A DNA stretch of 64,000 nt from Caballeronia sordidicola (GTDB lineage Bacteria > Pseudomonadota > Gammaproteobacteria > Burkholderiales > Burkholderiaceae). Of the stretch, positions 35,696 through 43,656 are shown one piece after another. Location of the stretch: the NCBI RefSeq assembly GCF_001544455.2, contig NZ_FCOC02000003.1, positions 434,001-498,000 of the forward strand, in the 5' to 3' direction. The translations under genes were made by a program, and so were the position numbers. Within the stretch, counting starts at the first letter, position 1; each line of letters starts with the position of its first letter. The notes beneath the pieces are model-generated. The model did not search any database. It was not told the origin of the DNA and was given only the letters and a program-made list of their open reading frames with translations.

Positions 35696-36427
35696 ATGCG
35701 TATCGCAATCCTGCAGTCCGATCCCCAGCACCGTTATGTCATCGGCGAAATCGTCGAGCGGCTCGGCCACGTGTGCATTCCCTTCAGCGACGGCCTGGCG
35801 ATGTCGAAATCGCTGTCGCGCTCAACCGTCGACATGCTGATCCTCGACTGGCATTGCACGGGCTTGTCCGGCCTGGACTTGCTCAAGTCCATGCGTTCCG
35901 GCATTGGCGAACGCGTTCCCGTCATGTTTGCGTCCGCCGACGGCGGCGAGAGCAACATCGTGCGGGCGCTGACCGCCGGCGCCGACGACTTTGTCACGCA
36001 CCCGGTGCGCAGCGCGGAATTCGGCGCGCGCGTGGAGGCATTGCTGAGGCGTGCTTATCCGGCGAACGCGGCGGCCATCACGGAACTCGGTCCGTACCGG
36101 TTCGACTCGCGCCAGCAAAGCGTGACGGTGCGCGGACAACCGGTCCAGTTGAGCGGCACGCAGTTCCGGCTCGCGTTATTGTTCTTTTCGAACATCGGCC
36201 GCGTGCTGTCGCGCGATCACATCTTCGCCATGGTCTGGGGGCGCGAGTTCCGCGAAAGCACGCGCACCATCGACAGCCATGTGTCGCGGTTGAGGCTTGC
36301 GCTGAGCATAGAGCCGATCAATCATTTTAGATTGCAGCCGGTGTACAAGAGCGGCTATCGCTTGCTGCATCTTTATGGCGATGAACAAGCCACACAACAT
36401 ATGCTGGAAGAGGAAGCTACCGCTTAA
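35696..36427 (+). CDS. OmpR-family response regulator (orphan)
   Basis: A 243-residue receiver plus winged-helix DNA-binding protein. Phosphoacceptor is Asp51 in DMLILDWHCTG; the second acidic residue is Asp9, and Ser80 stands at the usual Thr/Ser position. The usually invariant receiver lysine (KP motif) is replaced by His102 in FVTHPVRSAEF. The C-terminal half (about 130-232) is an OmpR/PhoB wing (SGTQFRLALLFFSNIGRVLSRDHI, RTIDSHVSRLRLAL). No histidine kinase lies nearby. Start MRIAILQSD is the usual beginning, although no good ribosome site is seen. Confidence 0.85.
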   Translation: MRIAILQSDPQHRYVIGEIVERLGHVCIPFSDGLAMSKSLSRSTVDMLILDWHCTGLSGLDLLKSMRSGIGERVPVMFASADGGESNIVRALTAGADDFVTHPVRSAEFGARVEALLRRAYPANAAAITELGPYRFDSRQQSVTVRGQPVQLSGTQFRLALLFFSNIGRVLSRDHIFAMVWGREFRESTRTIDSHVSRLRLALSIEPINHFRLQPVYKSGYRLLHLYGDEQATQHMLEEEATA

Positions 36428-36447
36428 GCGGTGTTGCTGGAAATGAG

Positions 36448-36477
36448 AAAGCCGTCAATTTAACTGACGGCTTTTTT
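36448..36477 (+). terminator. Rho-independent terminator after the response regulator
   Basis: AAAGCCGTCA (36448-36457) pairs with TGACGGCTTT (36465-36474), loop ATTTAAC, then a run of T. It separates the regulator from the convergent molybdate transporter gene and probably works in both directions. Confidence 0.85.
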
Positions 36478-36502
36478 ATTGCGCGGGCGCAGCGGATATT
36501 TT

Positions 36503-38326
36503 CTAAACGGACCAGACGGTCAATCGGTTTGTGTCGATGGAAAAGCGGTGTGAAGTGCCCATTTTCAGTTGTGGATCATCGGTGGGAATGTCGAACCCAA
36601 CACCCAGGATCTTCAGTCGTGCGTAGCGCTCGCCGCGACGCAATTCGATCCGCTCCACAACGCCCTCGAACGCGCCGTTTTCCGCGCGGCTGATCGCAAG
36701 CGCTGGAACACGCCACATGATTTCGCATCCTGTTGGAATGGCGTGCGCAACGCGCAGACGCAGCGACCCGCCAAGTTCAATTACACCAGGTTCCACGAGC
36801 GTGCCTTGCCCGATGTTATGCAAGCCCAGAAGCTCCGCCGCGCGCAGCGTTGCTGGACGCTCGAAGACATCGATGACGCTACCTGCCTGCAGCACGCGGC
36901 CGTGTTCGATCAACAGGACTTCGTCGGCGAGAAGGGCTGCTTCATCAGGGTCATGCGTGACGATGATCGTGACCGCCGATATTTCCCGCTGCAACTCCCG
37001 CAGCGATTGCTGCAGGCGTCGGCGGCGCGGCGTGTCGAGCGCGGCAAAGGGTTCATCGAAGAGCAGGAGCTGGCTATGTTGCGTCAGCGCACGGGCAAGC
37101 GCCACGCGCTGTCGCTGACCGAACGAAAGCTCGTGCGGCAAGCGTCCAAGCAAGCTTGAAAGTCCTAGATGATCCACCCATTGCCTGGCGCTGGCGGCAT
37201 CCGCGTTCAACGGAAACGCGAGTTGCTGCGCCACCGTCATGTGCGGAAAAAGGCCATAGTCCTGCGGCATATAACCGATTTTGCGGGCCTCGGGCGGAAG
37301 GTCGTCAAGGGAAGTGCCGCCGATCGACACCATTGCCTGCTGTCCCGTCTCAAGCCCGGCGATCAGGCGCAGCGTCATCGACTTGCCCGAGCCCGAGGTT
37401 CCGATGATCGCAAGACGCCGCGTTTGCGGCGCCCAATTGATGTCAAGATTGAAACTGCCCAACCGCTTTTTCAACGCGACGCTCAAGCGGCGGTCGTCTG
37501 TATCGATCAAGGTGTGCGCCTGGCGGGTTTCGTCGGCGTCGTCCGCATTGACGCGTTGCACGTTCGACGTGGCGCGCCCGTTGCGGCTATAGATGGAAAT
37601 CGCCGCGCACACAATGGCGATCGCGAGCGTGGGCAGCAGCAGCGGCATCATGGCGGGCAAGCCCTGTCCGCCAAAAACCACGTACGTATAAACCGGCAAC
37701 GAATACGGGTGGTACGCAACCATCACGGTCGCCCCGAATTCGCCGAACGCGCGCAGCCACGCAAGCGCGAGACCGGCGCTGATCGCAGGCCACGCGACCG
37801 GCAGCGTCACGCGAAAGAAGCGGCTTCCTGCACGATGGCCGAGCGTCGCCGCCACGTCCTCGAACATGGGATCGACGGCGGCGAACGCCGAGCGTGCCGC
37901 GATGATGAGAAACGGCGCGGCCACGAATGTCTCGGCCAGCACGATGCCCGCGAACGAGTCGGTCAGCGCGCCGCCGGTCAGTTGTCCGACGCAGCTATAG
38001 GGCCCGAGAAGAAACAGCAGCAAGACGCCGCTGGTAAGCGGTGGCAAAGCAAGCGGCAATTGCACGATGAAGCCCAGCAACGCCGCCCGGCGCGACGTGG
38101 ATCGTGCGAGCAGATAACCGAGCGGTACACCGCCTATCAGGATAACAAGCGACGCGACGCTGGCGCTTCCTGCGGATACCGCGACAGCGGATAACGTCGC
38201 GTTCCAGTCGACGCCGTGCCAGTCCGCCGCGCCGACCTGCGGAATGCTGGCCAGAAACGGCGCGCATAAATAGACCGCGAGCAGCGCTGCGAGCCATGAC
38301 AAAGGGCGCGCCGCAGTGTGTTTCAT
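36503..38326 (-). CDS. Fused molybdate/tungstate ABC transporter permease-ATPase (ModB-ModC type)
   Basis: A 607-residue single chain joining two normally separate subunits. Residues about 1-245 form the ModB-type inner-membrane permease with the coupling motif ATLGHRAGSRFFRVTLP. After a hydrophilic linker (250-285) comes the ATPase: Walker A GTSGSGKS (309-316), signature LSFGQRQRVALARAL (400-414, Phe in place of the usual Gly) and Walker B LLLFDEP (420-426). The last 110 residues resemble a TOBE/Mop oxyanion sensor. It overlaps the binding-protein gene by ATGA. Molybdate or tungstate is inferred from the neighbours; sulfate is the main alternative. Confidence 0.88.
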   Translation of the reverse strand: MKHTAARPLSWLAALLAVYLCAPFLASIPQVGAADWHGVDWNATLSAVAVSAGSASVASLVILIGGVPLGYLLARSTSRRAALLGFIVQLPLALPPLTSGVLLLFLLGPYSCVGQLTGGALTDSFAGIVLAETFVAAPFLIIAARSAFAAVDPMFEDVAATLGHRAGSRFFRVTLPVAWPAISAGLALAWLRAFGEFGATVMVAYHPYSLPVYTYVVFGGQGLPAMMPLLLPTLAIAIVCAAISIYSRNGRATSNVQRVNADDADETRQAHTLIDTDDRRLSVALKKRLGSFNLDINWAPQTRRLAIIGTSGSGKSMTLRLIAGLETGQQAMVSIGGTSLDDLPPEARKIGYMPQDYGLFPHMTVAQQLAFPLNADAASARQWVDHLGLSSLLGRLPHELSFGQRQRVALARALTQHSQLLLFDEPFAALDTPRRRRLQQSLRELQREISAVTIIVTHDPDEAALLADEVLLIEHGRVLQAGSVIDVFERPATLRAAELLGLHNIGQGTLVEPGVIELGGSLRLRVAHAIPTGCEIMWRVPALAISRAENGAFEGVVERIELRRGERYARLKILGVGFDIPTDDPQLKMGTSHRFSIDTNRLTVWSV

Positions 38327-39198
38327 CGAGTGGCGTCGATCACGGCCTGGAGCGACGGCGGCATGGCTTGCGCATTGCCGGTTATGGCAGGCTTGACCAC
38401 ATCCACGCCATGTTCCTTGAGCAGTTCACGTCCTTTCGCGCTCAGCAGGAAGTCGGTGAAACGCGTGGCGCCCGTTGCATTCGGCGCGTCGCTCAGGATG
38501 GTCAGCGTGTAGCTTGCCTTCGCCTGCAATTCAGGCGCGGGACGAATGGATGGAATCTTCAGGTCCGAGGTTTCGGTGGAATAGAAGAAGCCGGCGTCGA
38601 GTTGTCCGGATTGCAGGCGGCCCACAAGCGTTTCCTCAGGCAGGACCTGATCGGGATTCTCGGCGGCGCCAAGCGTCTTTTCGACGAGATCCGGCTGGTG
38701 ATAGAGATCGGCCGCCTTCGTCACCATCTCGACCGTGAATGCGCCCTTGGGATCCAGCTTGGGGTCGGTGCGGCCAATCTTGATTCCCTGCTCCTGCAAC
38801 ACCTGGTCCCAACGCTTGGTCTTGAATTCGCCGGCAAACTTGCTGCGCGGGTTATAGCCGATCATCAACGGCGACTCGGCGAAGGTCACGTACCACGCGA
38901 CATGGTCTCCGTTGGCGGCGCCCATCAAGCCTGTGTTGACCTTCGGGCTTGCGCTGATGAAGACATCGCCGCGACGCAGCTTGCCCTTTATCTCATTGGC
39001 GATCTTGTTGGAACCGGCCGCGTAGCCCTGGAAATGCAGCCCGGTTTCCTTCTCGAACGCAGGGCCGACGCTGCGCTCCATCAAGTTGACGAGCGACCCC
39101 GCATACAGAACATTCACCACATTGTCGTCCGCTGCCGCGGCGTGCGCGAACAGGGCGGCGGCTGACACTGCAACGGACATCATCACCTTACGGATCAT
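38323..39198 (-). CDS. Periplasmic molybdate/tungstate-binding protein, WtpA-like
   Basis: A 291-residue exported binding protein. The ATG at 39198 has GGAG upstream and starts a signal peptide ending HAAA before DDNVVNVLYAGSLVNLMER; longer in-frame starts lack signal character. AGSLVNLMERSVGPAFEKE, FQGYAAGSNKIANEIK and RRGDVFISASP follow the WtpA pattern more than classical ModA as I remember it. The fused permease-ATPase gene follows directly. A ModE-like inverted repeat lies 82 bases upstream, in the divergent promoter shared with the molbindin gene, predicting repression when molybdate is plentiful. Confidence 0.87.
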   Translation of the reverse strand: MIRKVMMSVAVSAAALFAHAAAADDNVVNVLYAGSLVNLMERSVGPAFEKETGLHFQGYAAGSNKIANEIKGKLRRGDVFISASPKVNTGLMGAANGDHVAWYVTFAESPLMIGYNPRSKFAGEFKTKRWDQVLQEQGIKIGRTDPKLDPKGAFTVEMVTKAADLYHQPDLVEKTLGAAENPDQVLPEETLVGRLQSGQLDAGFFYSTETSDLKIPSIRPAPELQAKASYTLTILSDAPNATGATRFTDFLLSAKGRELLKEHGVDVVKPAITGNAQAMPPSLQAVIDATR

Positions 39199-39279
39199 CT
39201 GATTCTCCACTTTCTTCCAGGTTGATTGAGGGGTGTCAAGCAGGGTGGCACCTTGCTTGATCGCGCGCATGACAGAGTG

Positions 39280-39303
39280 CGTGATAAAGGGCGATATATT
39301 ACG
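39280..39303 (+). promoter_or_regulatory. ModE-like box 1 (wtpA / molbindin promoter)
   Basis: CGTGATAAA (39280-39288), six bases, TATATTACG (39295-39303). It has the 9-6-9 architecture and outer CG/CG bases of ModE operators and of four other sites in this window. It is 82 bases from the wtpA start and 187 from the molbindin start. Read directly from sequence; binding is inferred. Confidence 0.6.
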
Positions 39304-39489
39304 CTGAGACTTATGAATTTCGCTAACGCCATCGTCACGGCGCAAGCGCGTTTTACGTGCAAATTGACTCGCGCCAGCCACATCGCCCCGTTAAACTTAC
39401 GGCTTGCCTGCAGAGGCAACCACAGCACAACGTGCGTCCTTGTGTCGCGCCGTTCATGCCGGCGAGGGACGCCGCAACCGGAGATGAAT

Positions 39490-39918
39490 ATGCGTACCAG
39501 CGCCCGAAATCAGTTTGTTGGCGAAGTAGTGGATGTAAAACATGGCGCGGTGAACGACGAGATCCTGCTGCGCGCCAAAGACGGCCTGGAGATCGTCTCG
39601 GTGATCACGCATGGCAGCGCGACATCGCTTGGACTTGTGGCTGGCAAGGCGGCGTTTGCGCTGGTCAAGGCGTCTTCGGTGATCGTGATGGTCGACGTGG
39701 CGAATAGCCAGACGTCGGCGAGAAACAGCTTCGCCGGCACTATCTCGGCCGTGACGCCGGGCGCCGTGAACACCGAAGTCGTGATCACGGTCGCGGGCGG
39801 CGCGCAGATCGCGGCGATCGTCACGAACGAGAGCGCTCAACGCCTCGCGCTTGCAACCGGCAAGCTGGCTACGGCGATCTTCAAGGCGTCGAGCGTGATC
39901 ATTGGCGTAGATGACTAA
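39490..39918 (+). CDS. Molbindin: two tandem Mop domains
   Basis: A 142-residue cytoplasmic oxyanion-binding protein made of two Mop/TOBE repeats. Each begins TSARN.F.G....V..GAVN.EV (residues about 3-24 and 75-96) and ends KASSVI.. (about 61 and 133). Such proteins buffer molybdate or tungstate. GGAG six bases upstream selects the second ATG at 39490 over that at 39484. It is divergent from wtpA across a ModE-like box. Since the ModE gene nearby lacks Mop domains, this protein might supply the sensing half in trans; that is inference. Confidence 0.9.
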   Translation: MRTSARNQFVGEVVDVKHGAVNDEILLRAKDGLEIVSVITHGSATSLGLVAGKAAFALVKASSVIVMVDVANSQTSARNSFAGTISAVTPGAVNTEVVITVAGGAQIAAIVTNESAQRLALATGKLATAIFKASSVIIGVDD

Positions 39919-39946
39919 GCGGAATTAATCGGCGGCCGCAAGCGCT

Positions 39947-40900
39947 TTAGTTCAGGGGAATGATCGCAAGGCTGCTGGCTTCGCCAGCGGCTTTTGCGCG
40001 GTCCACCACATAAAGCAGGTGGCGCGTGGGGTCGAGCGCCACGCCGCGCGCGTCGGCGAAATCGTTTGCGACCTCGGTCACGGTGCTGTCCGGAGTGATC
40101 CGGCACACCGCTGTCACGTTGCATTTTGTGTAGAGCGTTCCGTTCGTATCGATAGCCAACAGATCGGGACCGTTGATCTTGATGACCTGGGTGTGGAGAC
40201 CGCCCGGCTGTGTGTGATTTAGCAAGCCGGAAAGACTGGTCTTGAGAATCATGTTGTTCGTCTGATCCGAAACAAACACCGCGTCACCCTGCACGACAAC
40301 GCCCACGGGCTTGGCCAGCCCGGATAACAGGGTGCGTTCGGATGCCGCGTGCGTGGATTCATCATATGTGATCAGACTCACGCCACCTGTTCCCGGCGCG
40401 TTGGCTTTCTTGACGAACCATGTAGAAAGCAGTTTTCCCGGCCCGATAGAGGCCAGTCCAAGCCTTCGCCGCGCGGGATCCAACCCGGTCAGTGCCGACA
40501 CGGATTTGTCCGCGCCGATTTCAAGCACGGCGCCTGACGTCCCAAACCCGAAGCGTCCGGCCAGTAACGTGCCCTCAGACGAAATGGTTACTTGACTCAA
40601 GGCATTCGGTTGCCCCGGGTTTTCCGGAATGACCGCGTACGGTGCAAAGTTCTTGCCATCGGTCGATGCAAGCACGCTGTTGGTTTTGTCGTCGGTGATG
40701 AAAATACGGCCATTGACCGGGGCAATGGCAACGCTGTTTGGCCGAGCATCGAGCGCTATTCGTTGAGGAGCGCTGGCGACTTGCGCAGATCCGCAGCCCG
40801 CAAGGAATAACGCCGCTGCTGCCGACAAGGCGCAAGAAAAGGGACTCGGGAAACTGACAAAGCGCTTGGGTAAATTTGGAGATGCCATTGTGGTTCTCAT
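39947..40900 (-). CDS. Lipoprotein with NHL/SMP-30-like beta-propeller
   Basis: An exported lipoprotein of about 317 residues. The lipobox LFLAGC gives a lipidated Cys near residue 36, and the mature part is built of repeated strands (RPNSVAIAPVNGRIFITDDKTNS, AKPVGVVVQGDAVFVSDQTNN, DARGVALDPTRHLLYVVDRA) typical of a six-bladed NHL or SMP-30 propeller. Start is uncertain between ATG at 40900 and ATG at 40888. Binding partner or activity unknown. A single ModE-like half site AATATAACG (40916-40924) lies just upstream, in addition to box 2. Confidence 0.75.
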   Translation of the reverse strand: MRTTMASPNLPKRFVSFPSPFSCALSAAAALFLAGCGSAQVASAPQRIALDARPNSVAIAPVNGRIFITDDKTNSVLASTDGKNFAPYAVIPENPGQPNALSQVTISSEGTLLAGRFGFGTSGAVLEIGADKSVSALTGLDPARRRLGLASIGPGKLLSTWFVKKANAPGTGGVSLITYDESTHAASERTLLSGLAKPVGVVVQGDAVFVSDQTNNMILKTSLSGLLNHTQPGGLHTQVIKINGPDLLAIDTNGTLYTKCNVTAVCRITPDSTVTEVANDFADARGVALDPTRHLLYVVDRAKAAGEASSLAIIPLN

Positions 40901-41019
40901 TCCGACGGGACCCCTAATATAACGCGTGGCCGCGGGTCCGTTCCCGGACACAAGGCGCATATGCGAGAACCTGTATGGTCAATATGGTCCAGGCAAATGT
41001 TGGCGCCGCATTCTGATGG

Positions 41020-41043
41020 CGTAATATTCGCGTGGATATAATG
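41020..41043 (+). promoter_or_regulatory. ModE-like box 2 (before the small Moco-fold gene)
   Basis: CGTAATATT (41020-41028), six bases, GATATAATG (41035-41043). Same 9-6-9 geometry as the other four boxes, with one deviation at the outer right arm. It lies 35 bases before the ATG at 41078, where it could overlap the promoter or start site. Confidence 0.5.
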
Positions 41044-41077
41044 CATGTCAGTCGCCTGCAACCGGGGAGGGTAAAAA

Positions 41078-41566
41078 ATGAGTGATGCCAATGCTCAGGC
41101 ACTCGTGGTCGAAGACGCCAGGATTGTCATTTCGCTGGAGGGTGATTTCCTGCGTCCCTTGAGCGTCGACCTCGGGGAATTCAGGGACCAGCCTACTGTT
41201 GTCTCAGACCCCTTCGACCTTCGCTGCTATACGACCAATCGCTTTATTCGAAGCGTGGATACGTATCGTGGGGTGTTATTAAAGGATCTGATCCTGAAAG
41301 CCGGCTTGCGGCCCGAGCCGCCGGGCGAATTCAAGCGGACGGTATTCATGGCAGTGGCGCAGGATGGCTACGTGGTGACTTTCTCGTGGCACGAATTGTT
41401 CAATACGCCCGTGGGAGAGCGCGTGATCGTGGCTTACGAATGTGGCGGCCGGACGATTACCAGCGAGGAAGGCGCACCCATATTGTTTTCGGGCGCTGAC
41501 ATTCTTCCTGCTCCGCGTCATGTGAAACGGCTTGCGCGAATCGTAGCCCGTGTTTTGACAGTCTAG
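41078..41566 (+). CDS. Small molybdopterin-oxidoreductase-fold protein
   Basis: A 162-residue cytoplasmic protein with the sulfite-oxidase/YedY-type Moco-binding fold in shortened form. FDLRCYTTNRF carries Cys50 in a context like that of the Moco-ligand Cys of sulfite oxidases, and SVDTYRGVLLKDLILKAGL is the family helix. Full-length enzymes are more than twice as long, so cofactor binding is doubtful. GGAGGG lies eight bases before the ATG. A ModE-like box just upstream ties its expression to molybdate. It may be a Moco carrier or sensor; function unproven. Confidence 0.75.
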   Translation: MSDANAQALVVEDARIVISLEGDFLRPLSVDLGEFRDQPTVVSDPFDLRCYTTNRFIRSVDTYRGVLLKDLILKAGLRPEPPGEFKRTVFMAVAQDGYVVTFSWHELFNTPVGERVIVAYECGGRTITSEEGAPILFSGADILPAPRHVKRLARIVARVLTV

Positions 41567-41602
41567 GCTACGTAATAAACTTGAGAGCAAGCGGAAATTA
41601 AG

Positions 41603-41628
41603 GGCAAGCGCCAGTTGTGGCGCTCGCC
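41603..41628 (-). terminator. Hairpin between the Moco-fold gene and the second porin
   Basis: AGCGCCA (41607-41613) and TGGCGCT (41618-41624) pair around a four-base loop, extended outward by GGC/GCC with a bulge. It lies between convergent genes. The T content after the stem is weak on the minus strand and CTTTG on the plus strand, so efficiency is uncertain. Confidence 0.55.
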
Positions 41629-41641
41629 TTTGAACCATTAA

Positions 41642-42817
41642 TCAGAACTTGTGGCGCAAGCCAATACGCACCGCGACCTGATTGTTCGCACCGGTTCCCG
41701 AGTTGCCAAGGAAACTGGAGCTTGAACCAATTTCTGCCTGCACCGGAACGTTACGGCCGTTGACCGTATTGCTGCCCGACGCCTTCTGATAAACCACGAT
41801 CCCGTATACGTCGGTACGCTTAGAGAACGCGTAGTCGATCATGCTGTTGATCTGGTGCCACTTGCCTTCGAAGTTGTCGTCGAGCTTCGAGAACGTATAG
41901 CCCAGACCTGCGCTCAATGCCGGCGTAAATGCGTACTTTCCGCCCAGTTCATAGTTGTTCAGCTTCGATTGCGCTCCGGTGATCGGCTCGAAACTGGTGT
42001 GCGTCCAGAGACCCCAGACCGTACCGGCGCCAATCATGTATCGTGCGCCAACGCCGAAGGTTTCGAGGTCACGCAAGCCGCCGGTGTTCACGTTCGCGAT
42101 GCTCACGCTGAACGCAGGTGTCGCGCCGTTCGGGAAGCGGATATTCGTGTACGCCGCGCCAATGCCAAACGGACCTTGCGCATAGTTGACGCCCGCGCTG
42201 ACCGTGCTCGACGAACCTTGCGTGGTCGTGGTGCCGGCGGTGGTGGTCGGCGAACCTGCGAACGATCCCGCCTGGTTCGAGAAGCCGTACAAGGCGCCGA
42301 AGGTCAGGCCCGCGAAATTGGCGCTGCTGAACTTGACCGAGTTGTTGATACGGCTAGACGTGAGCTGGTCCAGGTCGTTGATGTGGTAAGCATAGTTGCC
42401 GGCTGGCGTCTGGCCGCCCATTGAATAGCTGCCGCCAAGATAGTCGGTCGAGAACGAATACTGCCGGCCGAGCGTGAACGAGCCCACGTCTTTCTTTGCA
42501 ATACCTACATAAGCCTGGCGGCCGAACAGCGCACCGCCCTGGCCGAGCGTGCCGTCACCGGAGCTGAAGCCGCTTTCCAAGGTGAAGATGGCTTGCAGGC
42601 CGCCACCCAGATCTTCCGCACCGCGCAGGCCCCAGCGGCTGCCTTGAGCGACACCATCGCCATAACGGAACAAATGATCATGTCCCGTCGCCGTCGCAGC
42701 ATTGCTGACGTAGCTCACGCCCGCGTCGATCAAGCCATATAGCGTCACGCTGCTTTGTGCATGTGCGGCTATCCCGAATGTGCTCAGTACTGCGGCCGCA
42801 ACAATCTTCTTGTTCAT
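41642..42817 (-). CDS. Gram-negative porin, possibly molybdate-responsive
   Basis: A 391-residue outer-membrane porin with a 20-residue signal peptide ending AHA before QSSVTLYGLIDAG. Family blocks WGLRGAEDLGGGLQAIFTLESGF and the terminal RIGLRHKF are present. It is a close paralogue of the porin at 28826-30001, differing mainly in loops. A ModE-like box lies 83 bases upstream of the ATG, at the same distance as the one before wtpA. That would make it an outer-membrane route for molybdate or another oxyanion, expressed under molybdate limitation. The porin family is certain; the role is inference. Confidence 0.9.
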   Translation of the reverse strand: MNKKIVAAAVLSTFGIAAHAQSSVTLYGLIDAGVSYVSNAATATGHDHLFRYGDGVAQGSRWGLRGAEDLGGGLQAIFTLESGFSSGDGTLGQGGALFGRQAYVGIAKKDVGSFTLGRQYSFSTDYLGGSYSMGGQTPAGNYAYHINDLDQLTSSRINNSVKFSSANFAGLTFGALYGFSNQAGSFAGSPTTTAGTTTTQGSSSTVSAGVNYAQGPFGIGAAYTNIRFPNGATPAFSVSIANVNTGGLRDLETFGVGARYMIGAGTVWGLWTHTSFEPITGAQSKLNNYELGGKYAFTPALSAGLGYTFSKLDDNFEGKWHQINSMIDYAFSKRTDVYGIVVYQKASGSNTVNGRNVPVQAEIGSSSSFLGNSGTGANNQVAVRIGLRHKF

Positions 42818-42899
42818 TGTCTTTTCCTGGTTTTGTATTAGGTCGATGCTGCTTAGGTGTGCAGCGATCAGGCTTTCTAGTGCAGGTGTATTTCAATTA

Positions 42900-42923
42900 C
42901 GAAATATCGACCGGAATATAGCG
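42900..42923 (+). promoter_or_regulatory. ModE-like box 3 (porin / nifQ promoter)
   Basis: CGAAATATC (42900-42908), six bases, AATATAGCG (42915-42923). Among the five boxes this right arm is nearest to the E. coli-type CGCTATA arm. It sits in the divergent region between the porin (start 42817) and nifQ (start 43048) and could control both. Confidence 0.65.
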
Positions 42924-43047
42924 ATGGGTCAGCAATTGGTAAACGTGATTTTTGAGTTTGTAGGGTTCACGACACAATCGCTTGACGACGCGCATGGCGT
43001 GGCATACTAGTTGCCCGCGCGGCTTAACTCATGCTTGACGCTCATTA

Positions 43048-43602
43048 ATGGCACCTCTGCATTCAATGCGTACGACACGCGCCGAGTTGCTTGCCGCCTC
43101 GGCGAATCCGCATTCTCCAGACACGGTTCTATTTGCAACGCTGCTTGGTGCACACGAAGAACCGCATTTACTGGGCTTATCGAATGAGCAAAGGTCGTGG
43201 CTCTATAGCAGGCATTTCGGCGCAATGACAGCGCCTGCCGCGGATATGCCGATCTACTCCGAAGAACATGCGGCATTCGTTAAAGCGCTTAGCGGTTTTT
43301 TGCTAAGTCGAATTGCCGATTCCGCTGATTTAACTGAGGCGCGATGCCTCGCCACGATCATCGCGCATGCGTGCTTGCGGCCCGATCATTTATGGCGCGA
43401 TCTGGGATTGAGCGGACGTGATGAAGTGACCGTCATGCTGCAACGGTATTTTCCAGTGCTCGTAGCCCGCAATACCGACGGGACACGATGGAAAAAATTT
43501 CTCGCGCGAGAACTTGCGTTGTCTTTGGGCGTGCCGCCCCGCCCCGCGCCTGGATGCCCGGACTGCGAGGATTTTTCATACTGTTTTGGTTCTGGCCCGT
43601 AG
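43048..43602 (+). CDS. nifQ: NifQ-family protein (molybdenum delivery)
   Basis: A 184-residue NifQ-family protein. NifQ carries a Mo-Fe-S cluster and hands molybdenum to nitrogenase cofactor assembly. The family core LATIIAHACLRPDHLWRDLGL and ML.RYFP.L..RNT....KKF are present. The C-terminal cysteine cluster is CPDCEDFSYC; the family pattern C-x4-C-x2-C-x5-C appears to lack its first Cys, where Arg stands. No nif structural gene is in the window, and the gene sits among molybdate uptake genes. Start is ATG 43048 or 43066; neither has a good ribosome site. Followed after 54 bases by the ModE-like gene. Confidence 0.82.
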   Translation: MAPLHSMRTTRAELLAASANPHSPDTVLFATLLGAHEEPHLLGLSNEQRSWLYSRHFGAMTAPAADMPIYSEEHAAFVKALSGFLLSRIADSADLTEARCLATIIAHACLRPDHLWRDLGLSGRDEVTVMLQRYFPVLVARNTDGTRWKKFLARELALSLGVPPRPAPGCPDCEDFSYCFGSGP

Positions 43603-43656
43603 CGCGAACGCTCATGTAGCGGGCCGGTCATGCCTCGCTCGTGTATGCTTTCGCGC

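Noticed and set aside
35440-35697. 85-codon minus-strand frame before the response regulator
   Set aside because: No ribosome site, no recognisable content, and it overlaps the probable promoter.
37169-38194. 341-codon open frame opposite the ModBC fusion
   Set aside because: Basic, low-complexity product antisense to an ABC transporter with all motifs.
40916-40924. A sixth ModE-like site before the propeller lipoprotein gene
   Set aside because: Only one arm (AATATAACG) is present; no matching arm exists at a six-base spacing, so it was kept as a half site only.
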